Source: CAVWNR01 sp963756525
GTDB lineage: Bacteria > Actinomycetota > Actinomycetes > Mycobacteriales > Jatrophihabitantaceae
Assembly (NCBI GenBank): GCA_963756525.1
Contig: CAVWNR010000006.1
Location: 124,001 to 188,000, forward strand
Reading direction: 5' to 3'
DNA length: 64,000 nucleotides
The notes beneath the pieces were generated by a model. That model did no database searches, was not told the origin of the DNA, and saw nothing but the letters and a program-made list of their open reading frames with translations. Below are positions 16,470 through 24,560 of the stretch, one piece after another (the first letter of the stretch is position 1; every line of letters starts with the position of its first letter). Both the position numbers and the translations under genes were made by a program.

Positions 16470-17462
16470 ATGACTGCCCTGGTCGTCCTGATCATCATCG
16501 TGGCGCTGGGCTTCAACTACACGAACGGATTCCACGACGCAGCGAACGCGATCGCGACCTCGATCTCGACGAAGGCGCTGACACCGCGGGTAGCGCTCGG
16601 CATGGCCGCGGTCATGAACGTCGTAGGCGCGCTGATCTCGACGAAGGTCGCGTTGACCGTCGGGCAGGGCATCATCGACACGCCGAGCGGACGTGGCGGG
16701 CTGATCGTCATCCTGGCCGCGCTGCTCGGGGCCATCGCGTGGAACCTCGGCACCTGGTACTTCGGGCTGCCGTCCTCGTCCTCACACGCGCTGATCGGCG
16801 GGCTGGTCGGCGCCGCGCTCGCCGGGTCGATCGGCGTCAAGTGGGGCGGCGTGATCGGCAAGGTCGTCGTGCCGATGGTGGTCTCGCCGCTTGTCGGGCT
16901 CGCCGCCGGCTACCTGTTCATGCTCGCCGTGCTGTGGACGTTCCGCAACGTGCACGCCGGGCGGGCCATCCGCGGCTTCCGCTGGGCGCAGATCGTCTCC
17001 GCCGCGGCGATGGCGTTCGGCCACGGCACCCAGGACGCGCAGAAGACGATGGGTGTGATGGCGCTGACCCTGGTCGTCGCGGGAGACCTGGGCCCGCACG
17101 GAGGAATCCCGCTGTGGGTGATCCTGACCGCCGCAGCGGCCATCTCGGCGGGGACGTACTCGGGCGGCTGGCGGATCATGCGCACCCTCGGCCGGCGCAT
17201 CTACGCGCTGTCCCCGTCGAGCGGGTTCGCGGCGCAGACCGTGTCAAGCGCGATCATGCTCGGTGCGGCCGGGCTCGGACTGCCCGTCTCCACGACGCAC
17301 GTGATCACCTCGTCGATCATGGGCGTCGGCGCAACCCGGCGGCTGTCCGCGGTGCGCTGGGGCGTCGCGGGCAACATCGTCAGCGCCTGGGTGCTGACGC
17401 TTCCGGCGGCCGGCGCCGTCGCCGCGCTGATCTGGTTGATCCTGCACCTGCTGATCGGCTGA
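16470..17462 (+). CDS. pitA: Low-affinity inorganic phosphate transporter (PitA family)
   Basis: A 330-residue PiT-family (PHO-4) symporter for metal-phosphate complexes with about ten membrane helices. The two inverted-repeat signatures are clear: GFNYTNGFHDAANAIATSIS near the N-terminus and MAFGHGTQDAQKTMG in the second half, together with SSSSHALIGG and STTHVITSSI. ATG 16470 is chosen over a TTG two codons upstream. Pairs with the DUF47 gene upstream. Length is near that of short actinobacterial Pit proteins. Confidence 0.95.
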   Translation: MTALVVLIIIVALGFNYTNGFHDAANAIATSISTKALTPRVALGMAAVMNVVGALISTKVALTVGQGIIDTPSGRGGLIVILAALLGAIAWNLGTWYFGLPSSSSHALIGGLVGAALAGSIGVKWGGVIGKVVVPMVVSPLVGLAAGYLFMLAVLWTFRNVHAGRAIRGFRWAQIVSAAAMAFGHGTQDAQKTMGVMALTLVVAGDLGPHGGIPLWVILTAAAAISAGTYSGGWRIMRTLGRRIYALSPSSGFAAQTVSSAIMLGAAGLGLPVSTTHVITSSIMGVGATRRLSAVRWGVAGNIVSAWVLTLPAAGAVAALIWLILHLLIG

Positions 17463-17586
17463 ACGGCTGACCGGGCTGGTCGTCAGACGCTCAGCCCACT
17501 CAATGCTTGCGCTCAGGTCTCGGTCATCTTGCCAGGGCTCACTTGGTGCAAGAGACGACGAGAAGACGACGAGCATCGGAGCAGGT

Positions 17587-19062
17587 ATGGACGAGGCGAC
17601 ACCCGGACAGGACCACCCCGGGCAGGGCCAGCCGGGACAGGGCCAGCCAGGACAGGGCCAGCCAGGGCACGGAGCGGCCGGCCAGGGGTGGGACCCGACG
17701 TGGTACGCCGCGCAGGATCAGTGGCACGGCCCCATGTGGCAGGACGCGCACGGTCAGTGGCACAGCCCGGCGTGGCAGGACGCGCAGGGTCACTGGCACA
17801 CCCAGCCGTGGCCCGCGTCCGCCCCGGGTTGGGCGCCTGCACCGCCCCCGGCGCCGCGCCCGCGCCGCCGGACCGGGTTGGTCCTCGGCGGCCTGGTGGG
17901 CGGGGTCGCGGCGATCGTCGGCATCGGCCTTGCCGTGAACTCGGCGACCGCCGGCAGCGGTAGCGAGCAGGCTGCGCTGCCGTCCAGCGGACAGGCGGGC
18001 GATTCGGGCAGCGGCCAGTCGGGCAGCGGCCAGTCGGGCAGCGGTTCCGGCAACGGACAGTCCGGCGGATCGGTGCCGCAGAACCAGGCCGCGACGACTG
18101 GGTTGGCCACCGCGCAGCAGCAGGTCGGCGTGGTCGACATCGACACCGTGCTGAAGTACCAGGACGCGCGGGCTGCAGCCACCGGCATGATCCTCACCTC
18201 GTCAGGCGAGGTGCTCACCAACAATCACGTCGTCGACGGCTCGACGAGCATCACGGTCACGGTCGTCAGCACCGGCCGGACCTACTCGGCCACGGTGGTC
18301 GGCACCGACCCGACGGCCGACGTCGCGGTCATTCAACTCAAGGGCGCATCCGGCCTGCAGACGGTCAAGACCGACAGCTCGGTCCCGTCCGTCGGTGCCA
18401 AGGTGACCGGCGTCGGGAACGCGGGCGGCGCGGGCGGCACCCCGAGCGCGGCCACCGGCCAGGTGCTCGCGACCGGCCAGACCATCACCGCGAGCGACGA
18501 GAACGGCTCCAACGCCGAGACGCTGAACGACCTGATCGAGACCAACGCGCCGATCGCCGCCGGTGACTCCGGCGGTCCGCTCTACGACGCGCAGGGCAAG
18601 GTCGTGGGGATGGACACCGCGGCGTCGACGTCCGGCTCGGGCGGCGGCTACGGGCGCTGGCAGGCCCCGCAGGACGCGACGGCCAACACCGCCTACGCCA
18701 TCCCGATCAAGGATGCGCTCACGGTCGCCAAGCGGATCGAGTCCGGTGAGCAGTCCAGCGCCATCCACCAGGGATACCCGGGCTTCCTGGGCGTCGAGCT
18801 GCAGGCGGCCTCGAGCTACTCCGCTACCGCCGGTGCGCAGATCGCCGACGTCGTGGCGGGCGGTCCGGCCGAGGCCGCGGGCCTGCAGGCCGGTGACGTG
18901 ATCACGGCGGTCAATGGCCACCAGATCAGCTCGGCGGACGACCTCAGCTCGGCCCTCTCCGGGGACCGCCCCGGCGAGCAGGTCTCGGTGACCTGGACGA
19001 GCAGCGCCGACGGCCAGTCGCACACCGCCACGATCACCCTGGCCACCGGCCCGGCGGACTGA
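17587..19062 (+). CDS. HtrA-like membrane-anchored serine protease with PDZ domain
   Basis: A 491-residue protein. Residues 1-95 are cytoplasmic and odd: a Gly-Gln-Pro repeat (residues about 11-27, from three 15-bp DNA repeats) followed by Trp/His-rich repeats such as QWHGPMWQDAHGQWH. One membrane span covers residues about 97-118, then a Ser/Gly/Gln linker. The trypsin-like domain shows the catalytic triad in LTNNHVVDG (His), TADVAVIQL (Asp) and GDSGGPLYD (Ser). A PDZ domain with GGPAEAAGLQAGDVI ends the protein. Known relatives degrade misfolded envelope proteins. ATG 17587 is used because a Shine-Dalgarno-like GGAGCAGGT precedes it. Confidence 0.9.
   Translation: MDEATPGQDHPGQGQPGQGQPGQGQPGHGAAGQGWDPTWYAAQDQWHGPMWQDAHGQWHSPAWQDAQGHWHTQPWPASAPGWAPAPPPAPRPRRRTGLVLGGLVGGVAAIVGIGLAVNSATAGSGSEQAALPSSGQAGDSGSGQSGSGQSGSGSGNGQSGGSVPQNQAATTGLATAQQQVGVVDIDTVLKYQDARAAATGMILTSSGEVLTNNHVVDGSTSITVTVVSTGRTYSATVVGTDPTADVAVIQLKGASGLQTVKTDSSVPSVGAKVTGVGNAGGAGGTPSAATGQVLATGQTITASDENGSNAETLNDLIETNAPIAAGDSGGPLYDAQGKVVGMDTAASTSGSGGGYGRWQAPQDATANTAYAIPIKDALTVAKRIESGEQSSAIHQGYPGFLGVELQAASSYSATAGAQIADVVAGGPAEAAGLQAGDVITAVNGHQISSADDLSSALSGDRPGEQVSVTWTSSADGQSHTATITLATGPAD
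17620..17664. repeat. Three 15-bp in-frame tandem repeats in the protease gene
   Basis: Units of the form GGACAGGGCCAGCCA repeat three times in frame, encoding G-Q-G-Q-P. Being a multiple of 3 bp, copy-number change would not shift the frame, so this is a possible length-polymorphic site. Confidence 0.75.
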
Positions 19063-19096
19063 CCCGGCAACCACCCGAACCGGCCCGCGCGCCCCG

Positions 19097-19942
19097 CTAC
19101 TTGCCGCCGATGTGCGCCCGTAGCGGGGCGTGCTTCGTCGTCGCCTCGTGCGCCATCTCGGCGAGGGTCATGAACATCAGCCCGAACACCGACGCCACCG
19201 GAACATGATTGACGATCACGTCGCCGACGCCCGGGGCGAGATGCTCGAGCAGGTGCGCGCCGGGCGAGTCACCCAGCTCGACCGGCCCCTCATCGGTGCG
19301 GGCGGTGATCGAGTCACCCTCCAGGTGCCAGCCGTGCACGGTGTAAGTGGGGCCGCCCTCCGAGAGCAGCAACGCGTCGCCGGTCGCCAGGACCGATGCC
19401 TTGGGGGTGACCAGCAACAGCAGCGGCTGATCCTCAGCCACGAACCCGCGCAGGATCCGCGCGTGATCGTGCGTCGCGTCCGCCTGAGCGACGATGCCCA
19501 GCGCGTGCTCGCGGGTGGTCCGGCACAGCGACGACGCGCGGCGGGCCTGCTCCTCGGCGCGGATCGCCGAGCCGAGCTCCCAGTGGGCTTTCGGCAGCCG
19601 GAGCACCTGCAGGGCCGAGATGTCCAGGTGCCGTGCGGCCCAGGCCAGCCCCAGCGTGACCGTGGCCCGGTCGGCCATCACCCGGTCGGTGATGTAGGCG
19701 GCGCGCCAGCGGCGGAAGCGCGTCAGCTCGTTCGTCGCCGGCTGACCGGGCTGGAACGGCGTGGCGTGGAACCGCCAGTCGCGGATCTTTCCCTTCTCGT
19801 CGCGGACCGCCTCGACGTGCTCGGCGAGATCGTCGGGGACCTCTTCCGGGCACGGCGTGGAGTTGATGCAGAGGTGGACCATGCACAGCCCGTCCCCGGC
19901 GAGAAAGCCGGCGGTCAGCGGCTCGTCCTGAGTGATGTACAT
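19097..19942 (-). CDS. Unknown 281-residue protein
   Basis: I recognise no family. The protein starts MYITQDEPLTAGFLAGDG, has no signal peptide and contains four Cys, three of them within the first 80 or so codons (LCMVHLCINSTPC). The middle is helical and Arg/Ala-rich; a hydrophobic segment lies near the C-terminus (VASVFGLMFMTLAEMAH). Codon use is like the neighbours, and GAAGGGAAG precedes the ATG, so it is very likely a real gene. It lies on the same strand as ctpE, 83 bp downstream, and converges with the protease. No function can be stated. Confidence 0.75.
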   Translation of the reverse strand: MYITQDEPLTAGFLAGDGLCMVHLCINSTPCPEEVPDDLAEHVEAVRDEKGKIRDWRFHATPFQPGQPATNELTRFRRWRAAYITDRVMADRATVTLGLAWAARHLDISALQVLRLPKAHWELGSAIRAEEQARRASSLCRTTREHALGIVAQADATHDHARILRGFVAEDQPLLLLVTPKASVLATGDALLLSEGGPTYTVHGWHLEGDSITARTDEGPVELGDSPGAHLLEHLAPGVGDVIVNHVPVASVFGLMFMTLAEMAHEATTKHAPLRAHIGGK

Positions 19943-20025
19943 GCGGTGACTTCCCTTCCTCTCTGCCGATCGTGCCGCAGCGCGCTCCCGCGGACCAGTC
20001 CCGGCTCGTCCGGACCCTCGCGGCC

Positions 20026-22449
20026 TCAGCCAGCCTCCACCCCGCGGACGGCGAGCGCCACCGCGCGATGCGAGAGCTCGACCAGCACCGCGCCGGCGCC
20101 GCCGACGACGGCCGCGATCGCGAGCCGTAACGGCGTCACGTCGAGCAGGAAGACGCCGTGCCCGAGCGGCGGGATCGCGACGATGAGGACGACGATCCCG
20201 GCCATCGCCACGACCAGCGCCAGCTTCCACCCCGCGAGCGGCCGGGCCAGAACGAGCAGCACGTACAGCGAGATGATCAGAACGACCAGCGTGGCGGTGG
20301 TGCGCGCTTCGTCGGTCCGTGCGCCGGCCTCCAGCAGCCGGGTGGCCCGGTACCCCACATAGGCGGCGGCGCCGATCACCACCCCGGTGGGGATCGCGAA
20401 GCGGAGCACGCGCCGCAGGAATCCCGGGATGTAGCGACGTCGGTTGGGCCCGAGCGCGAGCACGAAGCCGGGGATGCCGATCGTCACCGACGAGATCAGC
20501 GTGAGCTGGATGGGCGCGAGCGGATAGGCGGCCAGCGTGACGGCGGTGACCAGCGCCAGCACGAGCGAGTAGATGTTCTTGACCAGGAACAGGTTCGCGG
20601 CACGCTCGATATTGGCGATCACCCGCCGCCCCTCGGCCACCACATCGGGCAGGTGCGCGAACCGCCCGTCGAGCAGCACGATCTGCGCCACCGCACGGGT
20701 GGCCGGCGACCCGTTGCCCATGGCCACCCCGATGTCGGCGTCCTTGAGGGCGAGCGCGTCGTTGATACCGTCGCCGGTCATGGCGACGACGTGACCGCGG
20801 CGCTGCAGCGCGGCTACGACGGCGCGTTTCTGGTGCGGGGAGACCCGGCCGAACACGCTTTGCTCCTCCAGGACGTCCGCCAGTTCGTCGATGTCGTCGG
20901 GCAGCCCGCGCGCGTCGGTGGCGTCGGCCGCGCCGCGCACGCCCGGCAGCCCGACGGCCTCGGCGACGGCGCCGACCGTGCGCGGGTTGTCGCCGGAGAT
21001 CACCTTGAGGGCGACGCCCTGTTCGGTGAAGAAGCGCAGCGTCTGCGCGGCATCCTCGCGGATGCGCTCGGCGAGCACGACCAGCGCTGCAGGGCGGAGC
21101 CCGTCGGGTAGCCGGGCGTCGCCATCGACCTGCGGTGGCGGCTGGTGCGCGTGCGCGAGCAGCAGCACGCGGCGACCCTCTGCGGCGAGTGTGTCCGCAG
21201 CTGCCCGCGCCCGTTCTCGGATCTCCCCGGACGGGTCGGGGAGCACCATCTCCGGCGCGCCGAGCACCCAGCTGCCGTGGCCGTCCGCGGTGACGGCCGA
21301 CCACTTGCGAGCCGACGAGAACGGCACCGCACCGCTCGCCTGCCAGCCCGAGGGCGGGAAGGCATCGGCCAGCGCGGCGGCAGTGGCATTCGCCTCGCCG
21401 GCGGACGAGAGCAGGCCCAGCGCGTGGCGGACCCCGGCGTCGTCGGCGCCGTCGAGCAGCCGCAGCTCGGCGAACTGCACGTCACCGTGCGTGAGTGTCC
21501 CGGTCTTGTCGAGGCAGACCACGTCGACGCGCGCAAGCCCCTCGACCGCAGGCAGCTCCTGCACCAGTGTCTGCTTGCGGGCGAGCGTCAGCGTGGCCAG
21601 CATGAACGCCAGGCTGGTGAGCAGCACCAGTCCTTCTGGCACCATCCCGACCAGGGCGGCGACCGTACCGGTGACCGCGTCTTGCCAGCCGTGGTTCTCC
21701 GAGCTGGCGAACTGACTCCATAACAGGATCGGGCCGACGACCAGCAGCATGACGGAGATCCAACGCAGCAGCCGGTTCGTCCCGGCCACCAGCTCGGAAC
21801 GGGCGACGGTGAACCGCCGGGCCTCGGCGGCCAGCCGCGTCGCGTACGCGTCCGCCCCCACCGCAGTGGCCTGGAACCGGCCCTGCCCCGCGACGACGAT
21901 CGATCCGGAGCGCACCTCGTCACCGGGCAGTTTCGCGATCGGGTCGGACTCGCCGGTCAGCAACGACTCGTCGATCTCGAGACCGCCCGAGTCGTGGACC
22001 AGCCCGTCGGCCGGCACCTGGTCACCGGCCCGGACCTCGAGCAGGTCGTCAGCCACCACGCCGGCGACCTCGATCTCGCTCTCGGTGCCGCCACGAACCA
22101 CCCGGGCGCGCGGCGCGTTCAGCACGGCCAACCGGTCGAGGGTCCGTTTCGCCCGCACTTCCTGGACGATGCCGATCGCCGAGTTGGCGACGATCACCAG
22201 GCCGAACAGGCCATTCTGCCAGCGCCCGGTGGCGACGATCACGACGAACAGCGTCAAGAGCAGGCCGTTGAAGACCGTGAAGACGTTCGCCCGGACGATC
22301 TCCCCCAGCGTGCGGCTGGAGCGAATTTCGACGGCGTTAGTGCGTCCCGCGGCGATTCGCTCGGCGACCTCGGCGTCGGTCAGTCCTGACGACGGTGTCG
22401 GCAACGTGGCGGCCGCGGCAGTGAGGGCTCGCTCACTGGGTTCGCTCAT
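20026..22449 (-). CDS. ctpE: P-type cation ATPase, CtpE-like
   Basis: An 807-residue P-type ATPase. TGES of the actuator domain lies at about 165-168, the ion-pathway motif MVPEGLVLL at about 269-277, the phosphorylated Asp in CLDKTGTLTHG at about 314, and the hinge MTGDGINDALALKDADIG in the last third; six C-terminal membrane helices follow. The P-E-G-L motif and overall size match mycobacterial CtpE, reported to import calcium for cell-surface integrity. Ion specificity is inferred from that resemblance only. A strong hairpin separates it from lsr2 upstream. Confidence 0.9.
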   Translation of the reverse strand: MSEPSERALTAAAATLPTPSSGLTDAEVAERIAAGRTNAVEIRSSRTLGEIVRANVFTVFNGLLLTLFVVIVATGRWQNGLFGLVIVANSAIGIVQEVRAKRTLDRLAVLNAPRARVVRGGTESEIEVAGVVADDLLEVRAGDQVPADGLVHDSGGLEIDESLLTGESDPIAKLPGDEVRSGSIVVAGQGRFQATAVGADAYATRLAAEARRFTVARSELVAGTNRLLRWISVMLLVVGPILLWSQFASSENHGWQDAVTGTVAALVGMVPEGLVLLTSLAFMLATLTLARKQTLVQELPAVEGLARVDVVCLDKTGTLTHGDVQFAELRLLDGADDAGVRHALGLLSSAGEANATAAALADAFPPSGWQASGAVPFSSARKWSAVTADGHGSWVLGAPEMVLPDPSGEIRERARAAADTLAAEGRRVLLLAHAHQPPPQVDGDARLPDGLRPAALVVLAERIREDAAQTLRFFTEQGVALKVISGDNPRTVGAVAEAVGLPGVRGAADATDARGLPDDIDELADVLEEQSVFGRVSPHQKRAVVAALQRRGHVVAMTGDGINDALALKDADIGVAMGNGSPATRAVAQIVLLDGRFAHLPDVVAEGRRVIANIERAANLFLVKNIYSLVLALVTAVTLAAYPLAPIQLTLISSVTIGIPGFVLALGPNRRRYIPGFLRRVLRFAIPTGVVIGAAAYVGYRATRLLEAGARTDEARTTATLVVLIISLYVLLVLARPLAGWKLALVVAMAGIVVLIVAIPPLGHGVFLLDVTPLRLAIAAVVGGAGAVLVELSHRAVALAVRGVEAG

Positions 22450-22478
22450 GGTCGCTCACGGGCTCCGGACGATATGAC

Positions 22479-22517
22479 GCGGGCGGTGCCCTGCCAGTCT
22501 GACAGGGCACCGCCCGC
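22479..22517 (-). terminator. Perfect 15-bp hairpin downstream of lsr2
   Basis: GCGGGCGGTGCCCTG (22479-22493) pairs perfectly with 22503-22517 around a 9-nt loop, starting 9 bp after the lsr2 stop. There is no T-run, as is common for actinobacterial terminators. It should insulate lsr2 from ctpE. Confidence 0.85.
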
Positions 22518-22525
22518 GGGAAATG

Positions 22526-23053
22526 TCAGGAGCTAGTGGCGGTGGCGGGGCGCGCCTGCTGTTTCTTCGCCGGGCGCCTGCCCCGCGCGGCCTTGGCCGC
22601 GGCCTTTTTCGCCGGCCGCCCGGCGCGGCCGCTGCGCGACACCGCCTTGCGTGCCGTCGCTTGCCGCGGCCCGGCTGCGGGCGCTGCACCGTCGGTGCCG
22701 CCCTGCGCGGCCTGGTAGGCCTCGATCACCGAGTTGGAAATGCGTCCCCGTTCGGCGACCGTGTGCCCGTTGGCGATTGCCCACGCGCGTACGGCGGCGA
22801 GGTCGGTGCGCGACCGGTTGCGTCGCGACGACGGCTTCCTCGCGGCAACGGCTCGAGATCCTCGGCCGGAACGTGCCGGCGAAACTCGCCGCGCTGCCGC
22901 GACGAAACGCGCCAGCGCCTGCTCGAGTGCTTGCACGTTCTGCGCGCTCAGGTCGATCTCGTATGCGACGCCGTCCCAGGCGAAGCGGACGGTGCGATCG
23001 GCATCTGATCCGTCGATGTCGTCGCGTAACTTGGTGATCGTCTCTGTGGCCAT
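22526..23053 (-). CDS. lsr2: Lsr2 nucleoid-associated protein with long basic tail
   Basis: A 175-residue H-NS-like xenogeneic silencer. The N-terminal dimerisation domain includes DDIDGSDADRTVRFAWDG and the helix with AQNVQALEQAL. The C-terminal DNA-binding domain has RTDLAAVRAWAIANGHTV with the minor-groove loop ERGRIS. Ordinary Lsr2 ends just after this. Here about 55 further residues rich in Ala, Lys, Arg and Pro follow (for example RPAKKAAAKAARGRRPAKK), like a histone H1 tail. ATG 23053 fits the conserved start; GAAAGGA lies upstream. Confidence 0.92.
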   Translation of the reverse strand: MATETITKLRDDIDGSDADRTVRFAWDGVAYEIDLSAQNVQALEQALARFVAAARRVSPARSGRGSRAVAARKPSSRRNRSRTDLAAVRAWAIANGHTVAERGRISNSVIEAYQAAQGGTDGAAPAAGPRQATARKAVSRSGRAGRPAKKAAAKAARGRRPAKKQQARPATATSS

Positions 23054-23116
23054 TGCCAGCCAGTCCTTTCGAAGCATTTCCTCGGTCGCCCGCGCCGAGG
23101 CTCGATATCGCGGGCA

Positions 23117-23122
23117 AGTATA
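23117..23122 (-). promoter_or_regulatory. Candidate -10 of lsr2 in an AT-rich patch
   Basis: TATACT on the minus strand in a local AT-rich stretch (GTATATAG), 63 nt before the lsr2 start. AT-rich DNA is what Lsr2 binds, so autoregulation is plausible. Confidence 0.4.
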
Positions 23123-23301
23123 TAGCCGAAATCAGCGTCTGATCTCGTCATCGGCCAGGGAAATGCATCCGGTCGCGCCGCGCCATACGCTTTGACCCAG
23201 TTGCGCGCGCCCTGGCGCGTTGCCTAGACATGCAGTGATCATGGCGTCACCATGTCATCACGAGGTCCGTACAGCGGATGCATATGGCTTGGAGGTACCG
23301 G

Positions 23302-24060
23302 ATGGATCCCCGCAAACTCATTGCCGAGGCGCTCGGCACGGCCTGCCTGGTATTCGTCGGTGTCGGCACGGCCACTCTGTGCTTCGGTTTCCTGCTCACC
23401 GGCTCCAGTCGGTCGGCCGGCATTATGACCACGGCACTCGCGTTCGGGCTGGTGTTGCTGATCCTCGCCTACGGCTTGGGACCGATTTCCGGCTGCCACA
23501 TCAATCCGGCTGTCACGATGGGTTTCCTCGTCGCGCGCCGAATCAGCCTCCTCGATGCGGTCGGATATTGGGTCGCGCAGGTCGTCGGGGGCATCATCGG
23601 CGCCGGTGTGCTGCGAGCGATGTTCGCCGGCGCGCAGGGGTACTCGACCGGCAAGCAGGGCCTGGGCACCGACGGCTACGGCAGCCAGTCGATGATCCAC
23701 CTCAACGCGGCCGGCGCGTTCCTCGGCGAGGGGGTGCTCACGTTCCTTTTCGTGCTGGTGGTCCTCGCAGTGACGCGCCGGACGGCGTGGCCGCAGCTCG
23801 GCGGCGTGGCGATCGGGCTCGCACTAGGGACGGTGCACCTGGCCGGGATCGGGCTCACCGGCACGTCGGTGAATCCCGCGCGCAGCATCGGACCGGCGCT
23901 GTTCGTTGGCGGTGTCGCGCTGAGCCAGCTGTGGCTCTTCATCGTCGCGCCGCTCGTCGGCGGCGCGGTGGCAGCGCTGATCAGCGTGTACCTCTACCCG
24001 GGCGAGGAGCTCGTGACCGTCGCCATCGAGGTCCCCGTCGATCCGCGCGCGGCGGCGTAA
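23302..24060 (+). CDS. MIP-family channel (aquaporin)
   Basis: A 252-residue six-helix channel with the two half-helix NPA boxes, HINPAVTMG and SVNPARSIG, and the usual N-terminal EALGTACLVFVGVG. Residues following the second NPA box and the overall length fit AqpZ-like water channels more than glycerol facilitators, but the selectivity filter cannot be settled by eye. ATG 23302 is taken because GGAGG lies 8 nt upstream; an earlier in-frame ATG lacks that. Monocistronic. Confidence 0.92.
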   Translation: MDPRKLIAEALGTACLVFVGVGTATLCFGFLLTGSSRSAGIMTTALAFGLVLLILAYGLGPISGCHINPAVTMGFLVARRISLLDAVGYWVAQVVGGIIGAGVLRAMFAGAQGYSTGKQGLGTDGYGSQSMIHLNAAGAFLGEGVLTFLFVLVVLAVTRRTAWPQLGGVAIGLALGTVHLAGIGLTGTSVNPARSIGPALFVGGVALSQLWLFIVAPLVGGAVAALISVYLYPGEELVTVAIEVPVDPRAAA

Positions 24061-24087
24061 CCGGCTGCCGCAGCCGCGAGGTCGGGG

Positions 24088-24549
24088 TCACCCGCCCCCG
24101 GTCGGCGCGCCGATCTGCCGGCGCAGATCGCCGTGGGCGGAGCGTAGGAATCCGTGCAACGCGAGCCAGTGGTTCATCCACGCCGCATTCGGGTGCGACT
24201 CGGGAACCACGTTGTAGATGTAGTTGAGCCCGCGGGCAGCCGACTCCCGCTCGAGCTGGCTGACGATGAACTCGCCGACCCCTTGGCCGCGCCGATCAGG
24301 CGCGACGAAGAACGTGATCTGGGCATCGCCCCACTGGGCATCCAGCCAACCGTATCCGACGACCGCACCGGACTCGTCGGTGACGCGCCACCACTCGTCG
24401 GGCAGGACGGCGCCGGCTGCGGGCCGAGCCAACCCCACTGCCGCGAGCTCAGCATCGTCGAAAAGCGCAAGCTTCTCAGCGTCCCAGCGCGGTGGCGCCT
24501 CCTTGTGCCAGCCCAGCGTGGGGTTCATGCCAGGTGGACTCTGGTTCAT
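24088..24549 (-). CDS. GNAT-family acetyltransferase at the end of the box operon
   Basis: A 153-residue GNAT protein. The acetyl-CoA loop is visible in FVAPDRRGQGVGEFIVSQL, and the C-terminal NAAWMNHWLALHGF is typical. Its ATG overlaps the boxB stop (ATGA), so it is co-translated with the benzoyl-CoA genes. A second in-frame ATG at 24528 lies in a 21-bp-spaced duplication of the first. GNAT proteins are not standard members of box clusters, and the substrate is unknown; acetylation of a pathway CoA ligase or a detoxifying step are possibilities only. Confidence 0.85.
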   Translation of the reverse strand: MNQSPPGMNPTLGWHKEAPPRWDAEKLALFDDAELAAVGLARPAAGAVLPDEWWRVTDESGAVVGYGWLDAQWGDAQITFFVAPDRRGQGVGEFIVSQLERESAARGLNYIYNVVPESHPNAAWMNHWLALHGFLRSAHGDLRRQIGAPTGGG

Positions 24550-24560
24550 GCCAGGTGGAC
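24522..24560. repeat. 18-bp direct repeat at the boxB/GNAT junction
   Basis: GGTTCATGCCAGGTGGAC occurs at 24522-24539 and 24543-24560, a 21-bp period. The second copy holds the boxB stop and the first GNAT start; the first copy supplies a second GNAT start in the same frame. Confidence 0.9.
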
